From CAVTUU01 sp045804965 (GTDB lineage Bacteria > Chloroflexota > Chloroflexia > Thermomicrobiales > UBA6265), in contig JBJMMD010000008.1 in NCBI GenBank assembly GCA_045804965.1, forward strand, positions 1 to 64,000: a stretch of 64,000 bases of DNA. Reading direction: 5' to 3'. Positions within the stretch are counted from its first letter, which is position 1. The number at the start of each line of letters is the position of its first letter. The notes under the pieces were generated by a model. It was given only the letters and a program-made list of their open reading frames with translations, had not been told where the DNA came from and ran no database searches. This document shows positions 31,676-41,631 of the stretch, piece after piece. The position numbers and the translations under genes are program-made.

Positions 31676-33118
31676 ATGATCGTCCTCAAATTCGGCGGGA
31701 CCTCGGTCGGGAGCGTTGATCGTGTCCGTGATGCGGCCAAGATCATCGATGCCCAGCCGAAACCTCGCGTCGCCGTCGTCTCCGCCGCCAGTGGGGTCAC
31801 GAATCTTCTCCTTGATGCCGCTCGCGCGGCCGCGGCTCGGGAGGTCGAGCGTTCCGCCGCCCATGTCGCCGCCATTCGCGCGAAGCACCTGCACATTGCC
31901 GAGGGAATCGTTCGCGCTCCGGAACGGCTTGGTGCACTCGCCGATCTTGGCCAGCTTCACGCCGCTCTGAACGACGCGCTCGAAGACGTCGCCGACCGCG
32001 GCGAGCTCACGCCCAAGGATTCGGACCGCATCGTCGCCACTGGCGAGAAGGCAATGAGCGTCCTCATGGCCGCCACACTCCGCGCCCGAGGCACACCCGC
32101 AATCCATTTGTTCGCGGACAACGTCATCGGCACGGACGACCGCTTTGGCTCGGCCCGACCCGATCGCGCGCGCACGCGCGAGCAAGCAATAGCAAACGTG
32201 CAGCCGTTGCTGGACGAGGGCAAGACGGTCGTCATCACAGGTTTCATCGGCGGCGCCCCGGACGGCTCGACGACGACACTCGGCCGCGGCGGTTCGGACT
32301 ACAGCGCAACGCTCCTCGGCGCGGCGCTAAACGCGGACGAGGTCCAAATCTGGACCGACGTTCCCGGAGTCCTCTCCGCCGACCCCAGACAGGTCCGAGA
32401 TGCTCGGGTGGTACCTCAGGTGAGCTACGATGAGGCCCAAGAACTCGCTCATTTCGGGGCGAAGGTTCTCCATCCTCGAACCATCCGCCCTGCCGTCGCC
32501 CTCGATATCCCGGTCCGCATTCTCTCTACATTCGCGCCGAAAGAGCCGGGCACGCTCGTGACGCGGGAGTCCGCCGGTCAGGCCGTCAAAGCCGTGACCG
32601 CGATGAAGGGCCTCATGCTGCTCAACGTCGACGTGCCGGAGCTTGAAGACCTCGCCGGCGCCGCCTCGGCGACGTTCAAGGTGCTGCATGAGCACCAGAT
32701 CGAAGTGGTGCTCGCCTCACAAGGGTCGTCCCGCCGCCGGATGACCTATCTGGTCGACACCATCACCGGCGGGTGCCCGCGAATCCAAGAACTGATCGAG
32801 GAATCGCTCGACGATGTCGAAGCGACCGTGAGCTGTGCCGGAGATGTCGCGGTGGTCGCCGCGATCGGTCAGGGCGCGGCCGAGCAAGCGAGCGAGTTCG
32901 GGCGGATGCTCGGCGTGCTCGAGCGTGCAGGCATCCCCATTTTGGCGGCGAGCCAGCAGATGTCGAACATGGCGCTCGTTGCCGCCGTTCCCGCGCGCAA
33001 CGCGGAGCGCGCTGTCGACGTTATTCACACCGCCTTCATCCGGCCCCAACCGGGCAGCGCCCGTGGCCGCCGGCCTCGTCGCTCGGAAATGCTCTCGGAA
33101 TCGCTGCGGGTGGGATAA
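31676..33118 (+). CDS. aspartokinase
   Basis: 480 residues from ATG 31676 with TAGGAG before it. It phosphorylates L-aspartate, the entry step to Lys, Met, Thr and Ile. The amino-acid kinase domain starts with VLKFGGTSVGSVDRVRDAA, and contains GFIGGAPDGSTTTLGRGGSD for phosphate/aspartate binding and WTDVPGVLSADPRQV. Two ACT domains follow from about residue 310 (TAMKGLMLLNVDVPELEDLA, then VAVVAAIGQGAAEQASEFGR), which bind the feedback amino acid. The longer kinase domain (a ThrA-like insertion near residues 60-120) sets it apart from short LysC types. Controlled by the attenuator upstream and followed by Asd. Confidence 0.95.
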   Translation: MIVLKFGGTSVGSVDRVRDAAKIIDAQPKPRVAVVSAASGVTNLLLDAARAAAAREVERSAAHVAAIRAKHLHIAEGIVRAPERLGALADLGQLHAALNDALEDVADRGELTPKDSDRIVATGEKAMSVLMAATLRARGTPAIHLFADNVIGTDDRFGSARPDRARTREQAIANVQPLLDEGKTVVITGFIGGAPDGSTTTLGRGGSDYSATLLGAALNADEVQIWTDVPGVLSADPRQVRDARVVPQVSYDEAQELAHFGAKVLHPRTIRPAVALDIPVRILSTFAPKEPGTLVTRESAGQAVKAVTAMKGLMLLNVDVPELEDLAGAASATFKVLHEHQIEVVLASQGSSRRRMTYLVDTITGGCPRIQELIEESLDDVEATVSCAGDVAVVAAIGQGAAEQASEFGRMLGVLERAGIPILAASQQMSNMALVAAVPARNAERAVDVIHTAFIRPQPGSARGRRPRRSEMLSESLRVG

Positions 33119-33178
33119 CAAGTCAGCTCGGGGTAATCAGAAGAACGGGCTGTCGGGCTCAGGTGAAAGGAGATTCTG

Positions 33179-34231
33179 GTGGGTAAGCGGATTCCAGTGG
33201 CGGTGCTTGGGGCGACGGGCAGCGTCGGGCAGCGGTTCGTGCAGCTTCTCGCTGAGCACCCCTGGTTTCAGGTCGCGGAGCTCGTCGCGTCCGAGCGCTC
33301 GGTTGGCAAACGTTATCGCGACGCCACGGATTGGCGGCTAAGCGCGAACATGCCCGCCGAGGCCGCCGAATTGATGGTCAAAGACTATGCGGACCAGATA
33401 GCCAGTGCAGTCGCGTTCTCAGCCCTCCCCGGAGAAGTCGCCGGTGAAATCGAGCGGCGGCTGGCGAAGGAGGGCCATGCCGTGTTGTCGAACACGTCGA
33501 CGCACCGGATGGCGCCGGACGTGCCGCTGTTGATCCCCGAGGTGAATCCCGATCACGTCGCCGCGATCGCGACGCAGAAGAAGAACCGCGGCTGGTCAGG
33601 CTACATCGCGACCAATCCAAATTGCTCCGCAATCCACATGGTCCTAACCTTGAAGCCGCTTCAAGATGCCTTCGGGCTCGACGCCGTGATGGTGACGACG
33701 ATGCAAGCGGTCTCCGGAGCCGGGTATCCCGGCGTGCCGTCGCTCGACATGATCGACAACGTCGTGCCCTACATCGGCAACGAGGAGGAGAAAATGGCCG
33801 AAGAGGCGCGCAAACTGCTTGGCACGTACAACGGTCAGTTTCAGGACGCGGACGTCGTCATCAGCGCATCATGCAACCGTGTCTCCGTGCGAGACGGGCA
33901 CACGGAGACGGTGGCCGTCCGCCTCGCCCAGCAAGTGACACCGGACGAAGTCGTTGCCGTCTTCGCCTCCTTCCGGGGCAGGCCACAGGAATTGAATCTG
34001 CCGAGCGCCCCGGCGCGGCCCGTGGTCGTTCGGTGCGAGCCGAACCGCCCGCAGCCGATTCTCGACCGCGACGAAGAGCGAGGCATGGCCTCGGTCGTCG
34101 GCCGGGTCCGTCCCTGCCCGATCATGGGCATCAAATATGTGCTACTCGGTCACAATACCATTCGCGGCGCCGCCGGGGCGTCAATCCTGAACGCAGAGCT
34201 GTTCAAGGTCGAGGGACTGTTGCCGGCTTGA
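33179..34231 (+). CDS. asd: aspartate-semialdehyde dehydrogenase
   Basis: 350 residues from GTG 33179 behind AAAGGAG. It reduces aspartyl-phosphate to the semialdehyde with NADPH. The nucleotide motif is VAVLGATGSVGQRFVQLLAE; the active-site Cys is in ATNPNCSAIHM (Cys149); the later conserved His lies in VSVRDGHTETVAVRL. Length and the LIPEVNPDHV/TMQAVSGAGYPGVPSLDM motifs place it in the archaeal/fungal-type Asd branch rather than the E. coli type. It follows aspartokinase by 60 bases, so both share the attenuated transcript. Confidence 0.95.
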   Translation: MGKRIPVAVLGATGSVGQRFVQLLAEHPWFQVAELVASERSVGKRYRDATDWRLSANMPAEAAELMVKDYADQIASAVAFSALPGEVAGEIERRLAKEGHAVLSNTSTHRMAPDVPLLIPEVNPDHVAAIATQKKNRGWSGYIATNPNCSAIHMVLTLKPLQDAFGLDAVMVTTMQAVSGAGYPGVPSLDMIDNVVPYIGNEEEKMAEEARKLLGTYNGQFQDADVVISASCNRVSVRDGHTETVAVRLAQQVTPDEVVAVFASFRGRPQELNLPSAPARPVVVRCEPNRPQPILDRDEERGMASVVGRVRPCPIMGIKYVLLGHNTIRGAAGASILNAELFKVEGLLPA

Positions 34232-34521
34232 AAGTTGACCCAATCTCAGACGCGAACGAGGTCCTTCAACCTCTGCGCTCTGTGCCCAACCGAAATGCGC
34301 GAGTGAAGTGGAACGTCTGGCACGGTTCGCGGTCTTTCGTTCCCTCGCCCTCGCAATGGAAGTTGAGGGAACACTCGATTCGCCTGTATCTTTGAGGCAG
34401 TTGGCGGTGGCCTTCGTCCTGCGTACAATCGATAGCGCATGGCGGCGTCCAGCGCCAAGCCGCGAACCCATTTTGCGTGTTTGTGCGTTAGAGATTCAGC
34501 AGGCGTGACCGGGGGAGAGGA

Positions 34522-34965
34522 ATGCCCGATCAGAATCTTATCGACGGGCTCATCGCGACCTATCGGGAGCTGAACATGCGTGTTCGCCAACTTCCGGAGG
34601 ACAAGCTGCAACAGCGGACAGCCGAATCCGCTTCTGTTCGCGAAATCGTTCTCCGCCTCAGGGACGACGAGCTGCGTTTCTCCCAGGCACTCAAGGAACG
34701 CATCACTGGGGTGCCGATGCCGGACATCTTTGGCGAAGACATGCCGGTGCTCGGGACTGAAAACCCGGATGACACAACTGCGAACATGATCGCCCAGTTT
34801 GGCACGGCCCGGGAATCCACGCTGGCGATGTTGCAATCGGTCGGCGACGAGGAATGGGACGCTGCTCCGGATGGTGCGAAGAGCATCAGAACGCGAATTC
34901 AGGAACTCGTTGCCAACGACCGCCGGCAACTCGAGCGTATTGACGGCCTGATCAAAGCTGCGTAA
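34522..34965 (+). CDS. DinB-like four-helix-bundle protein
   Basis: 147 residues from ATG 34522 behind GGGGGAGAGG. Helical throughout: DGLIATYRELNMRVRQLPED, SVREIVLRLRDDELRFSQAL, TANMIAQFGTARESTLAMLQ and RIQELVANDRRQLERIDGLI. This fits the DinB/mycothiol-maleylpyruvate-isomerase-like superfamily, but the metal-binding His triad of enzymatic members is not visible, so it may be non-catalytic. No clear function. Confidence 0.6.
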   Translation: MPDQNLIDGLIATYRELNMRVRQLPEDKLQQRTAESASVREIVLRLRDDELRFSQALKERITGVPMPDIFGEDMPVLGTENPDDTTANMIAQFGTARESTLAMLQSVGDEEWDAAPDGAKSIRTRIQELVANDRRQLERIDGLIKAA

Positions 34966-34996
34966 CGGACGACGCGCGGAAACGACCGAGCAAACC

Positions 34997-35914
34997 ATGG
35001 GGACTACACGAGGATACGTGTCACGAGAGGACGACTGGCAGTTCGACCGCGCGACGAAACGGGTCGGAGGCTGGCTCGCCGGATTCGGTTTGCTCTCGGT
35101 CAACATCGGGCTCTTCCTGATTGCGGCAACGGGGCTCTTTCTCCTGAACCTCTACCAGGATCCGCGCAACATCGATGTCTTCACGCGGCTACGACCGTGG
35201 GCGCTCCTGATCATCTTCCATGCGGTCGCGGTCACGATCGTTTGGCTTCTGTCGTGGGCGATTCAGGCCGGGCAATTCGAGTCAGAGGAATCGCCGCAAT
35301 CGACGCCGCAACGCTTCGGTCCGACCCCGAAGACTGCCATCGGCGCGTCGCCGACCCGCGCGCGGTTCAGCCCAACTGTCTCGACGCCGGTCATTCTCGA
35401 TTCGCGTGAGCAGTCCGAGCACTTCTGGCGCCGCCGCAGCACCTCGATTTTGCGCCAGCACGAACCGGGCGTCCGCGAGACCTGGAGTTGGTCGTCGACC
35501 GACGAGGCCGAAGTAACGCACACCTGGCCAGACGGTGATCGCTATGATGTCGCCCCTTATGCACCCACCGTCGAACATGTGCAGGCAGAGCGCGAATTCG
35601 ATGACAACGCGGACGTCAACGGGCACGAAGACACCAGCAAGGAAGCGGTCGCCGGTTACCCGGAGCGCCCTCAAGTCGAGTCCGAACCTGAGCCGGTGGA
35701 TACGGCTCTCGATCCGCTAAGATTCGCCAGCCGCCAACACGACTCAAACGGCACTTCGGGCGATGCCAGCGTCCTCACCCGCTGGCTGTGGATCGAAGCC
35801 GCTGCCGCGGCTTGGCTCGCCCAACGCGAAGACTTACCAGCGTCTGATGGCGAGTCCGACAGCGAGTTGCACGTTCCCCCTGCCGAAGGCGATTCCGCCG
35901 AAGCGATGCCATGA
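34997..35914 (+). CDS. membrane protein with N-terminal two-helix hairpin, unknown function
   Basis: 305 residues. ATG 34997 begins a soluble tail (MGTTRGYVSREDDWQFDRAT), then two membrane helices (VGGWLAGFGLLSVNIGLFLI and WALLIIFHAVAVTIVWLLSW, within residues 25-91). From residue 95 to 255 the chain is Ser/Thr/Pro/Glu-rich and probably disordered, ending with a short helix WLWIEAAAAAWLAQRE. The N-terminal part resembles bacterial 2TM domains. Its stop overlaps the start of the Nudix gene by four bases, so the two are translated together. Confidence 0.65.
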   Translation: MGTTRGYVSREDDWQFDRATKRVGGWLAGFGLLSVNIGLFLIAATGLFLLNLYQDPRNIDVFTRLRPWALLIIFHAVAVTIVWLLSWAIQAGQFESEESPQSTPQRFGPTPKTAIGASPTRARFSPTVSTPVILDSREQSEHFWRRRSTSILRQHEPGVRETWSWSSTDEAEVTHTWPDGDRYDVAPYAPTVEHVQAEREFDDNADVNGHEDTSKEAVAGYPERPQVESEPEPVDTALDPLRFASRQHDSNGTSGDASVLTRWLWIEAAAAAWLAQREDLPASDGESDSELHVPPAEGDSAEAMP

Positions 35915-36366
35915 GCGACGCGCCATCGCGAGATTTCACCGTCGCCGTCTTTGTCGTGCACGACGACCGGGTGCTCTTGCACTTCCACCGCAAGTTGAAC
36001 CGCTGGTTGCCGCCCGGCGGTCACATTGAAGCTAACGAGTTGCCGGACGAAGCCGCCGTTCGCGAAGTCTTCGAAGAGACGGGCGTGGTCGCCGCGCTCT
36101 GTCCCGAAGGGGGCATCGATGCGATTACGCCCGGATTGCCGAAACAGTTATGTCGACCTGCGGGCATCCAGCTCGAAGACATCGCTCCCGACCATCAGCA
36201 TATTGACCTGATTTATTTCGCGATCGGCGAGCCGGGCGAGGAACGGCCCGAAGTCGGCTGGTTCGGCCCCTCCGAATGGCCGTCTCTCGCCCTTACCGAA
36301 GAAGTCACTGCCTGGTGCGAAGGCGCGATCCGGGCCGTTTCGGTGCGGTCATATCTCGCCGAGTAG
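35911..36366 (+). CDS. Nudix hydrolase
   Basis: 151 residues from ATG 35911, overlapping the previous stop. The Nudix box is complete: Gly37, Glu43, Arg51-Glu52, Glu55-Glu56 and Gly58 in GHIEANELPDEAAVREVFEE. Nudix enzymes cleave nucleoside diphosphates linked to other groups and bind Mg through the box glutamates. Substrate is not predictable; the WFGPSEWPSLALTEEVTAW end is a common Nudix C-terminal helix. Coupled to an uncharacterised membrane protein. Confidence 0.92.
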   Translation: MSDAPSRDFTVAVFVVHDDRVLLHFHRKLNRWLPPGGHIEANELPDEAAVREVFEETGVVAALCPEGGIDAITPGLPKQLCRPAGIQLEDIAPDHQHIDLIYFAIGEPGEERPEVGWFGPSEWPSLALTEEVTAWCEGAIRAVSVRSYLAE

Positions 36367-36494
36367 GCCGCTCGACGCTGATTTCAAGCCACCGTTAGAA
36401 TGAACGGCAGCGGCGACTAGATTGGTCGCTTTGTTCCCGACGCTGGGCTCCCCGCGCTGCCACGTAGAGACAAGACCGGAGGGCAAGCGGGAAG

Positions 36495-38234
36495 ATGGCA
36501 GAACCACTCACGAGCCAACCTGAAACGACCGCGGCGATCCCATCCTTGAACGGTGCTTCCGCCGGCAGTCCGTTTCTCTCGCCCGCGCCAACGGTCACGC
36601 TCCTTCGCGACGAATCGACCGCGCATCCCTTTGCGGTGGCCATCGCCGCGGCCTGGTCATGCTATGGCTCGCGCCCGGCGAAGGTTGAAAACGTGCTTAA
36701 GCTGATCAACGAGCCCGTGCCGGCGGGGCTGACCTCGGAGAAGGCGGCCGATCGCGCCGATCGCCGCCAGCGCGCGTTGAAGCTCTATGCCGATCTCTTC
36801 GCCGCCGGGCATCACACGACGATGCAGCACGCGACTTTTGTCTTCGTCCTCGACAACGTGTCGCGTCTGGCGATCTGGTCCTTCTTCCACGCCCATCCGT
36901 TCTACAACTCGGAGCAGGTCTCGCAACGCTATCGAGAGGTTTCGGGCAACGTCATGGTGACGCCCGCTCTGCCCGAACCGGCGCTGGAGGTTTATCAGAC
37001 CGCAATTGAGCGAAGTCTCGAAGGGTACAGGCGACTGACCGAGATCTTGTCGCCAGACTTCGCCCGCGACTACGCGACCGTCTTCCCCGCCCGCGCTAAA
37101 GCCAAAGGGGAACAAGCGGAACGGCGAATGGCGGATGCGGTCCAGAAACGGGCGCAGGAGGTCGCGCGCTACGTCTTGCCCCTGGCGACGCCGGCACACC
37201 TCTACCATACAGTGAACGGGCTCACGCTCCTCCGCTATTACGTGCTCGCCAATCAACCCGACGCACCAGCTGAGGTGCGCTACATCGTGAATCGCATGGT
37301 TGAGGAAGTGCTTGCGCTCGATCCCTATTTTCTGGGCGCACCGGACTATCCGCTTGACCTACGCGCACTCAACTCAGATGACACCTTGGAAGCGCGCGCC
37401 ATTGACCAATGGCACGCAAATCTCGCGCAATCCGCCGACGGCTGTGAATCCTTCTTTCAGGAGTTCGACTCCGATCTCGGCAACCTCGATAGCAAGCTGA
37501 CCTCGTACGTTCCCGAGGCCGAGCACACCATGGCGGATGCGGTGCGGACGGTCCTGGGTCTGCCGCCCGAGACTATGATGGACGAAGACGCTCTCGCCCA
37601 AGTGCTCGACGGGGCGAACAACCCCTATTTCGGACACGCCCTTTTCCTCGGCATGAATTCCAAGCTCATGCAGACCATGAATCACGTGCCCTTCACCTTC
37701 AAGAAGCGGATCAGCGGCGCGGAAGAAGCGCAGAATCAGCGGCATCGCGGCACCCTCTCATCGGGACCGGTGCTCACCGCGCATCTCCGCCGAGATCCCG
37801 ATGTCATCGTGCCCTGGGCAATTCACCGCAACCCGGAGGCGCTGGCGGAATACAACGCCACGATCCAAGCGCTCTGGGACGCCAAGAACGCGCTCCTCGC
37901 ACAGAGCGTTTCGCCCGAGTTTGTGCTCTATCTACTGCCGAACAGCCATCGTGTGCGCTTTTTCGAGAGCGGCACGCTCCTCACCTACTTCTGGAAGTGG
38001 ATCAAACGGCTCTGCTTCGACGCCCAACGGGAGATCTTCGATACCGCCCGCCAGGAAGTCGCGCAGGTGCGCGAGGTTTTCCCAACCATCGGCCGCTATG
38101 TCGATGGACCGCCGTGCGTAATGCGTTCCCGCGCGGAGGCGAAGCCGATTTGCCCAGAGGGCGAGCGGTATTGCGGCATCCCGGTCTGGCGGGATTACGA
38201 ATTCGAAGCGCTGGCTGCGAAACGAATTATGTAA
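36495..38234 (+). CDS. double-length ThyX-like FAD-dependent thymidylate synthase
   Basis: 579 residues from ATG 36495, about twice the usual ThyX length (220-250). Each half has ThyX features. First half: FAAGHHTTMQHATFVFVLDN, VSRLAIWSFFHAHPFYNSEQ and a degenerate signature RYREVS (145-150). Second half: NNPYFGHALFLGMNSKLMQT, FTFKKRISGAEE and RHRGTLSSGPVLT (416-428), close to the RHRx7S motif. ThyX makes dTMP from dUMP with folate and FADH2. A tandem form would place its active sites asymmetrically. It could be the genome's thymidylate synthase or a divergent paralogue; the family membership is firm, activity is not. Confidence 0.85.
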   Translation: MAEPLTSQPETTAAIPSLNGASAGSPFLSPAPTVTLLRDESTAHPFAVAIAAAWSCYGSRPAKVENVLKLINEPVPAGLTSEKAADRADRRQRALKLYADLFAAGHHTTMQHATFVFVLDNVSRLAIWSFFHAHPFYNSEQVSQRYREVSGNVMVTPALPEPALEVYQTAIERSLEGYRRLTEILSPDFARDYATVFPARAKAKGEQAERRMADAVQKRAQEVARYVLPLATPAHLYHTVNGLTLLRYYVLANQPDAPAEVRYIVNRMVEEVLALDPYFLGAPDYPLDLRALNSDDTLEARAIDQWHANLAQSADGCESFFQEFDSDLGNLDSKLTSYVPEAEHTMADAVRTVLGLPPETMMDEDALAQVLDGANNPYFGHALFLGMNSKLMQTMNHVPFTFKKRISGAEEAQNQRHRGTLSSGPVLTAHLRRDPDVIVPWAIHRNPEALAEYNATIQALWDAKNALLAQSVSPEFVLYLLPNSHRVRFFESGTLLTYFWKWIKRLCFDAQREIFDTARQEVAQVREVFPTIGRYVDGPPCVMRSRAEAKPICPEGERYCGIPVWRDYEFEALAAKRIM

Positions 38235-38769
38235 GATCTTCCGGCGCGCCGAGTAAGCCATTACTCAGACCGGCGTCGCGGAGCTGATTGGCGCCGATGT
38301 TTCGCGCCAGCACCGCTAAACCGGCAAAGTGCGATTGCAATCCCGAGGTGCTGGCACAGCAATCGGCAAGCACGATCGGTTTGATGCCGCGATCAAAGAC
38401 ATCCATCGCCACCTTCAGTACACACATATCGGTGTCGATACCGGCAATGGTGATTTCGGCAAAGCGATAGTCAAGCAGGTACCTCGCGAGCTCGTCTGAG
38501 ATGCCCGCATAACCCGGTTTGGAGAAGATCAGCGCCGGATCCGCGAATTGGTTCAGTTCCTCAGCCAACTCCACGCCGGGTTCGCAGTCGCACTCGTGCC
38601 AATCGAGGAACCGCCGGTAGCCGCTCCCGGGCGCGTTGAGAAACCTCGTAAAGAGCACCGGCGCAAAACCGCCGGCCTCGATCAGACGCGCGATCCGGCC
38701 TGGAATATGGCGCGTGAAATTGTTGAGAAAACATTGTTGGACGTCGACAACGAGCAGCGGATTGGGCAC
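38227..38769 (-). CDS. isochorismatase-like cysteine hydrolase
   Basis: 180 residues from GTG 38769, chosen for GAGGAG six bases upstream and because the fold begins there (PLLVVDVQQCF). Catalytic triad residues: Asp in VVDVQ, Lys in FSKPGYAG and Cys in GIDTDMCVLKVAMDVF. The nicotinamidase/isochorismatase superfamily hydrolyses amides or enol ethers. The cap regions are short and no specificity residues can be read. Its 3' end overlaps the convergent ThyX gene by eight bases. Confidence 0.88.
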   Translation of the reverse strand: MPNPLLVVDVQQCFLNNFTRHIPGRIARLIEAGGFAPVLFTRFLNAPGSGYRRFLDWHECDCEPGVELAEELNQFADPALIFSKPGYAGISDELARYLLDYRFAEITIAGIDTDMCVLKVAMDVFDRGIKPIVLADCCASTSGLQSHFAGLAVLARNIGANQLRDAGLSNGLLGAPEDLT

Positions 38770-38968
38770 ACCGGTCTCCTCTCGAAGTCGATTACGCACG
38801 TTGCGGACCTAAGCGGCGGCGATCGCGCCATGCTTTCCGCCTCGCCTCTTGAAGCGTGTGCGCAAAACAACACCTGTACGGAGAGTTGACGCGAGCCGCT
38901 TCCGGGACCATGATTGAACAGCGCGGAACCCAGACGCATCGGTCCTCGACCCGCGACGGGAGCATCCA

Positions 38969-41428
38969 GTGTTTGCCTCAACGTCATCCGAACCACACAC
39001 GGGCCGTGCCGCCATGATCACGCCGCTCACCCGGCGCGAAGCGGATACGCGGCCACGCCTGCCGCTCCCGCGGACGCCGCTCGTCGGTCGTGAGAACGAG
39101 GTCAGCGCGGTTTGTGATCTCCTCCGCAGCCCAGATGTTCCGTTCGTGACCTTGACTGGTCCAAGCGGGGTTGGGAAGTCGCGGCTGGCGTTGCAGGTGG
39201 CGATTGCACTTGAAGACGAGTTCGAAGGTGGTATTTGGTTTGTCGCCCTTGCCCCGGTGCGGAGCGCCGATCACCTGCTGGCATCAATTGGCCGGGCGCT
39301 AGAATTGCGCGACGAAGGCGATACCGCAATTGAGGATCGGCTGCACCGCCTGGTGCACGACCGGCACATGCTCTTGGTGCTCGACAACTTCGAGCATGTG
39401 ATCGAGGCGGCACCAATGCTGACCGCGTTGCTCTCCTCGTCCCCAGGAGTGAAAGCGGTCGTCACGAGCCGCGTGACGTTGCGCGTGACCGGTGAACATG
39501 AGTATCCCGTGCCGCCTTTACAGGTGCCCGTGCTCGCGCGCGGCGGATCCTTTCGCAAGCTTGAACAGAACGAAGCGGTTGCGCTTTTTCTGCAACGGGC
39601 GCGGGCGGTGCGTCCAGAATTCCAATTGAATGATGTCAACGCTCCCGCCGTGGTCGAAATTTGCCGGCGGCTAGACGGCCTGCCATTGGCGATCGAACTC
39701 GCCGCGGCCCGGAGTAAAGTCCTCTCTCCGCAAGCGTTGCTGGCGCGGCTCACGAATTCGTTGCAGGTCCTGACGGGCGGCCCGCGTGATCTTCCCCCGC
39801 GCCTGCAATCGATGCGCGATGCGATTGCCTGGAGTCACGATCTCCTCGACGAGGAAGATCGCGCCCTCTTCCGGCGACTTGCGGTCTTTGACGGCGGTTG
39901 CACGCTGGCTGCCGCCGAAGCCGTTGCTTCCCCGCCGCGGCCAGCGCCGCCGGTTTCATCCTTGAAAACGTCCTTTTCGGCGCACATGCCCGGCGGTTTC
40001 GGCATGTCTGCGCAAACGCTGGTGCCCGAAATCTTCGATGGACTGGCCTCGCTGGTCGACAAAAGTCTCCTCCGGCAGGATGAACGCGAAGGCGACTTGC
40101 GCTTTTCGATGTTGGAAACGATTCGCGAGTTTGGTCTTGAGCAACTTGCGGGCGCGGGAGAAGAACAAGAGATTCGCGGCCGCCATGCGAATTGGGCGCT
40201 CACTCTCGCGGAAGAAGCCGAACCCGCGCTCTGGGGATCTGATCAGCACCATTGGTTGAACCGGCTGGAACTCGAGCGCGACAATCTCACCGAGGCCATT
40301 GGTTGGGCGAGCGAACATGATCGAGAGCTCGGCTTGCGGCTTGCCGGGTCGTTGTGGTGGTTCTGGCAAGTTCGCGGCTACCTCAGCGAGGGGCGGCAAG
40401 CGCTCGATCGCTTGCTTCCCGGTGACGCGGGCGTTTCCGCTCCCATTCGCATCCAAGCGCTCCTCGGGGCAGCGTTTCTGGCCAGCATCCAGGGCGATGT
40501 CAATCAGAGCGACCAATTCGCCAGCCTGGCTCGCCGGCTTGCGGACGATCTCGGCGACCCGGCGACCATTGGCCGCACGCTTTTCGTGCAAAGTTTCTGT
40601 GCCGGCGCGCGGGCCGGTGGCGACAGTGCGTATCGGTTCGCCCAAGAAGCGGTCGACATCTTCCGCACCATCGATGACCAGCGATGGCTGCCGTTCGCGC
40701 TCAATCGCCTCGGCATCGAAACGCACGGCAAGGGTGATTGGGCCGATGCGGAAGCGCTCTATCAAGAAGCGCTCGACCGCTGGCGGGCGCAGGGCCACAC
40801 CTGGGGCATCGCTACGGTACTCAGCAATCTGGCGGTGCTCGCGCACGTGCTGGGAGACGACGAACGCGCCGCCTCGCTCTACCGCGAATCGCTCGCCCTC
40901 TGCTGGAGTCAGAGCGATCAATGGGGATTGACCGAAGCCTTGACAGGTCTCGGCGGCATCGCCGCGACCGCACGGGAGCCGGAAGTTGCCGTGCGCCTTT
41001 TCGGAGCGGCCGAAGAGATCCGAGAGTCAATCGGACTCTCGTTACAGCGCCACATCCGCACGCAGTACGAAGCGGCGATCGCCACGGCCAAGGACGCGCT
41101 CGGCGAAGTCGGCTTCGAGGCAGCCTGGGAAGCGGGTCAGGCGCTTTCGCTCGAACAGGCCGTTGCCGATGCGACGACGGTCGCCAGCGCCAAGAAACAC
41201 GCCGCCGAGTCCTCTGCACGCGCATCAGCCGGCATCAGCGGACTTACGCCGCGCGAAATGGAGGTTTTGCGATTGCTGGCTGATGGCCGCTCGAGCCGCG
41301 AGATTGGCGATGTCCTCTTCATCAGCCATCGCACGGCGACCACGCACGTGACGAACATTTTTGACAAACTCTCAGTCGACAATCGCGCCGCCGCAGTCGC
41401 CCGCGCGTTCCAGCTCGGCATTATTTGA
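38969..41428 (+). CDS. NB-ARC/AAA ATPase with TPR-like region and C-terminal LuxR HTH
   Basis: 819 residues from GTG 38969 (ATG 39014 also possible). Walker A is TLTGPSGVGKSRL (residues 61-73), Walker B-like MLLVLDNFEHV, sensor VKAVVTSRVTLRVTGE and the GLPLAIELAAARS helix typical of STAND ATPases. About residues 430-720 form TPR-like helices (DWADAEALYQEALDRWRAQG, ERAASLYRESLALC). The last 60 residues are a LuxR HTH (LTPREMEVLRLLADGRSSRE, IGDVLFISHRTATTHVTNIF). Such MalT/AfsR-like switches activate transcription on ligand binding. Monocistronic, between convergent and following operons; targets unknown. Confidence 0.93.
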   Translation: MFASTSSEPHTGRAAMITPLTRREADTRPRLPLPRTPLVGRENEVSAVCDLLRSPDVPFVTLTGPSGVGKSRLALQVAIALEDEFEGGIWFVALAPVRSADHLLASIGRALELRDEGDTAIEDRLHRLVHDRHMLLVLDNFEHVIEAAPMLTALLSSSPGVKAVVTSRVTLRVTGEHEYPVPPLQVPVLARGGSFRKLEQNEAVALFLQRARAVRPEFQLNDVNAPAVVEICRRLDGLPLAIELAAARSKVLSPQALLARLTNSLQVLTGGPRDLPPRLQSMRDAIAWSHDLLDEEDRALFRRLAVFDGGCTLAAAEAVASPPRPAPPVSSLKTSFSAHMPGGFGMSAQTLVPEIFDGLASLVDKSLLRQDEREGDLRFSMLETIREFGLEQLAGAGEEQEIRGRHANWALTLAEEAEPALWGSDQHHWLNRLELERDNLTEAIGWASEHDRELGLRLAGSLWWFWQVRGYLSEGRQALDRLLPGDAGVSAPIRIQALLGAAFLASIQGDVNQSDQFASLARRLADDLGDPATIGRTLFVQSFCAGARAGGDSAYRFAQEAVDIFRTIDDQRWLPFALNRLGIETHGKGDWADAEALYQEALDRWRAQGHTWGIATVLSNLAVLAHVLGDDERAASLYRESLALCWSQSDQWGLTEALTGLGGIAATAREPEVAVRLFGAAEEIRESIGLSLQRHIRTQYEAAIATAKDALGEVGFEAAWEAGQALSLEQAVADATTVASAKKHAAESSARASAGISGLTPREMEVLRLLADGRSSREIGDVLFISHRTATTHVTNIFDKLSVDNRAAAVARAFQLGII

Positions 41429-41631
41429 GCGTGTGCTACGCTTGTTATCGGAACCAATAAGGGGCGAATAGCGTACAATTCATAGTCGAAGAACGATTGA
41501 CCAATTCAAGGACCAGATCTATTCGCCACAGCGTTGCCCGCGGGAAGCAACGAAACGCTCCGTCCATCGGCGTTTGACCTCGACGCCACCGTCGGTCCCG
41601 ATTGTTTCGCCTCGCGATTGAGCATGGTTCG

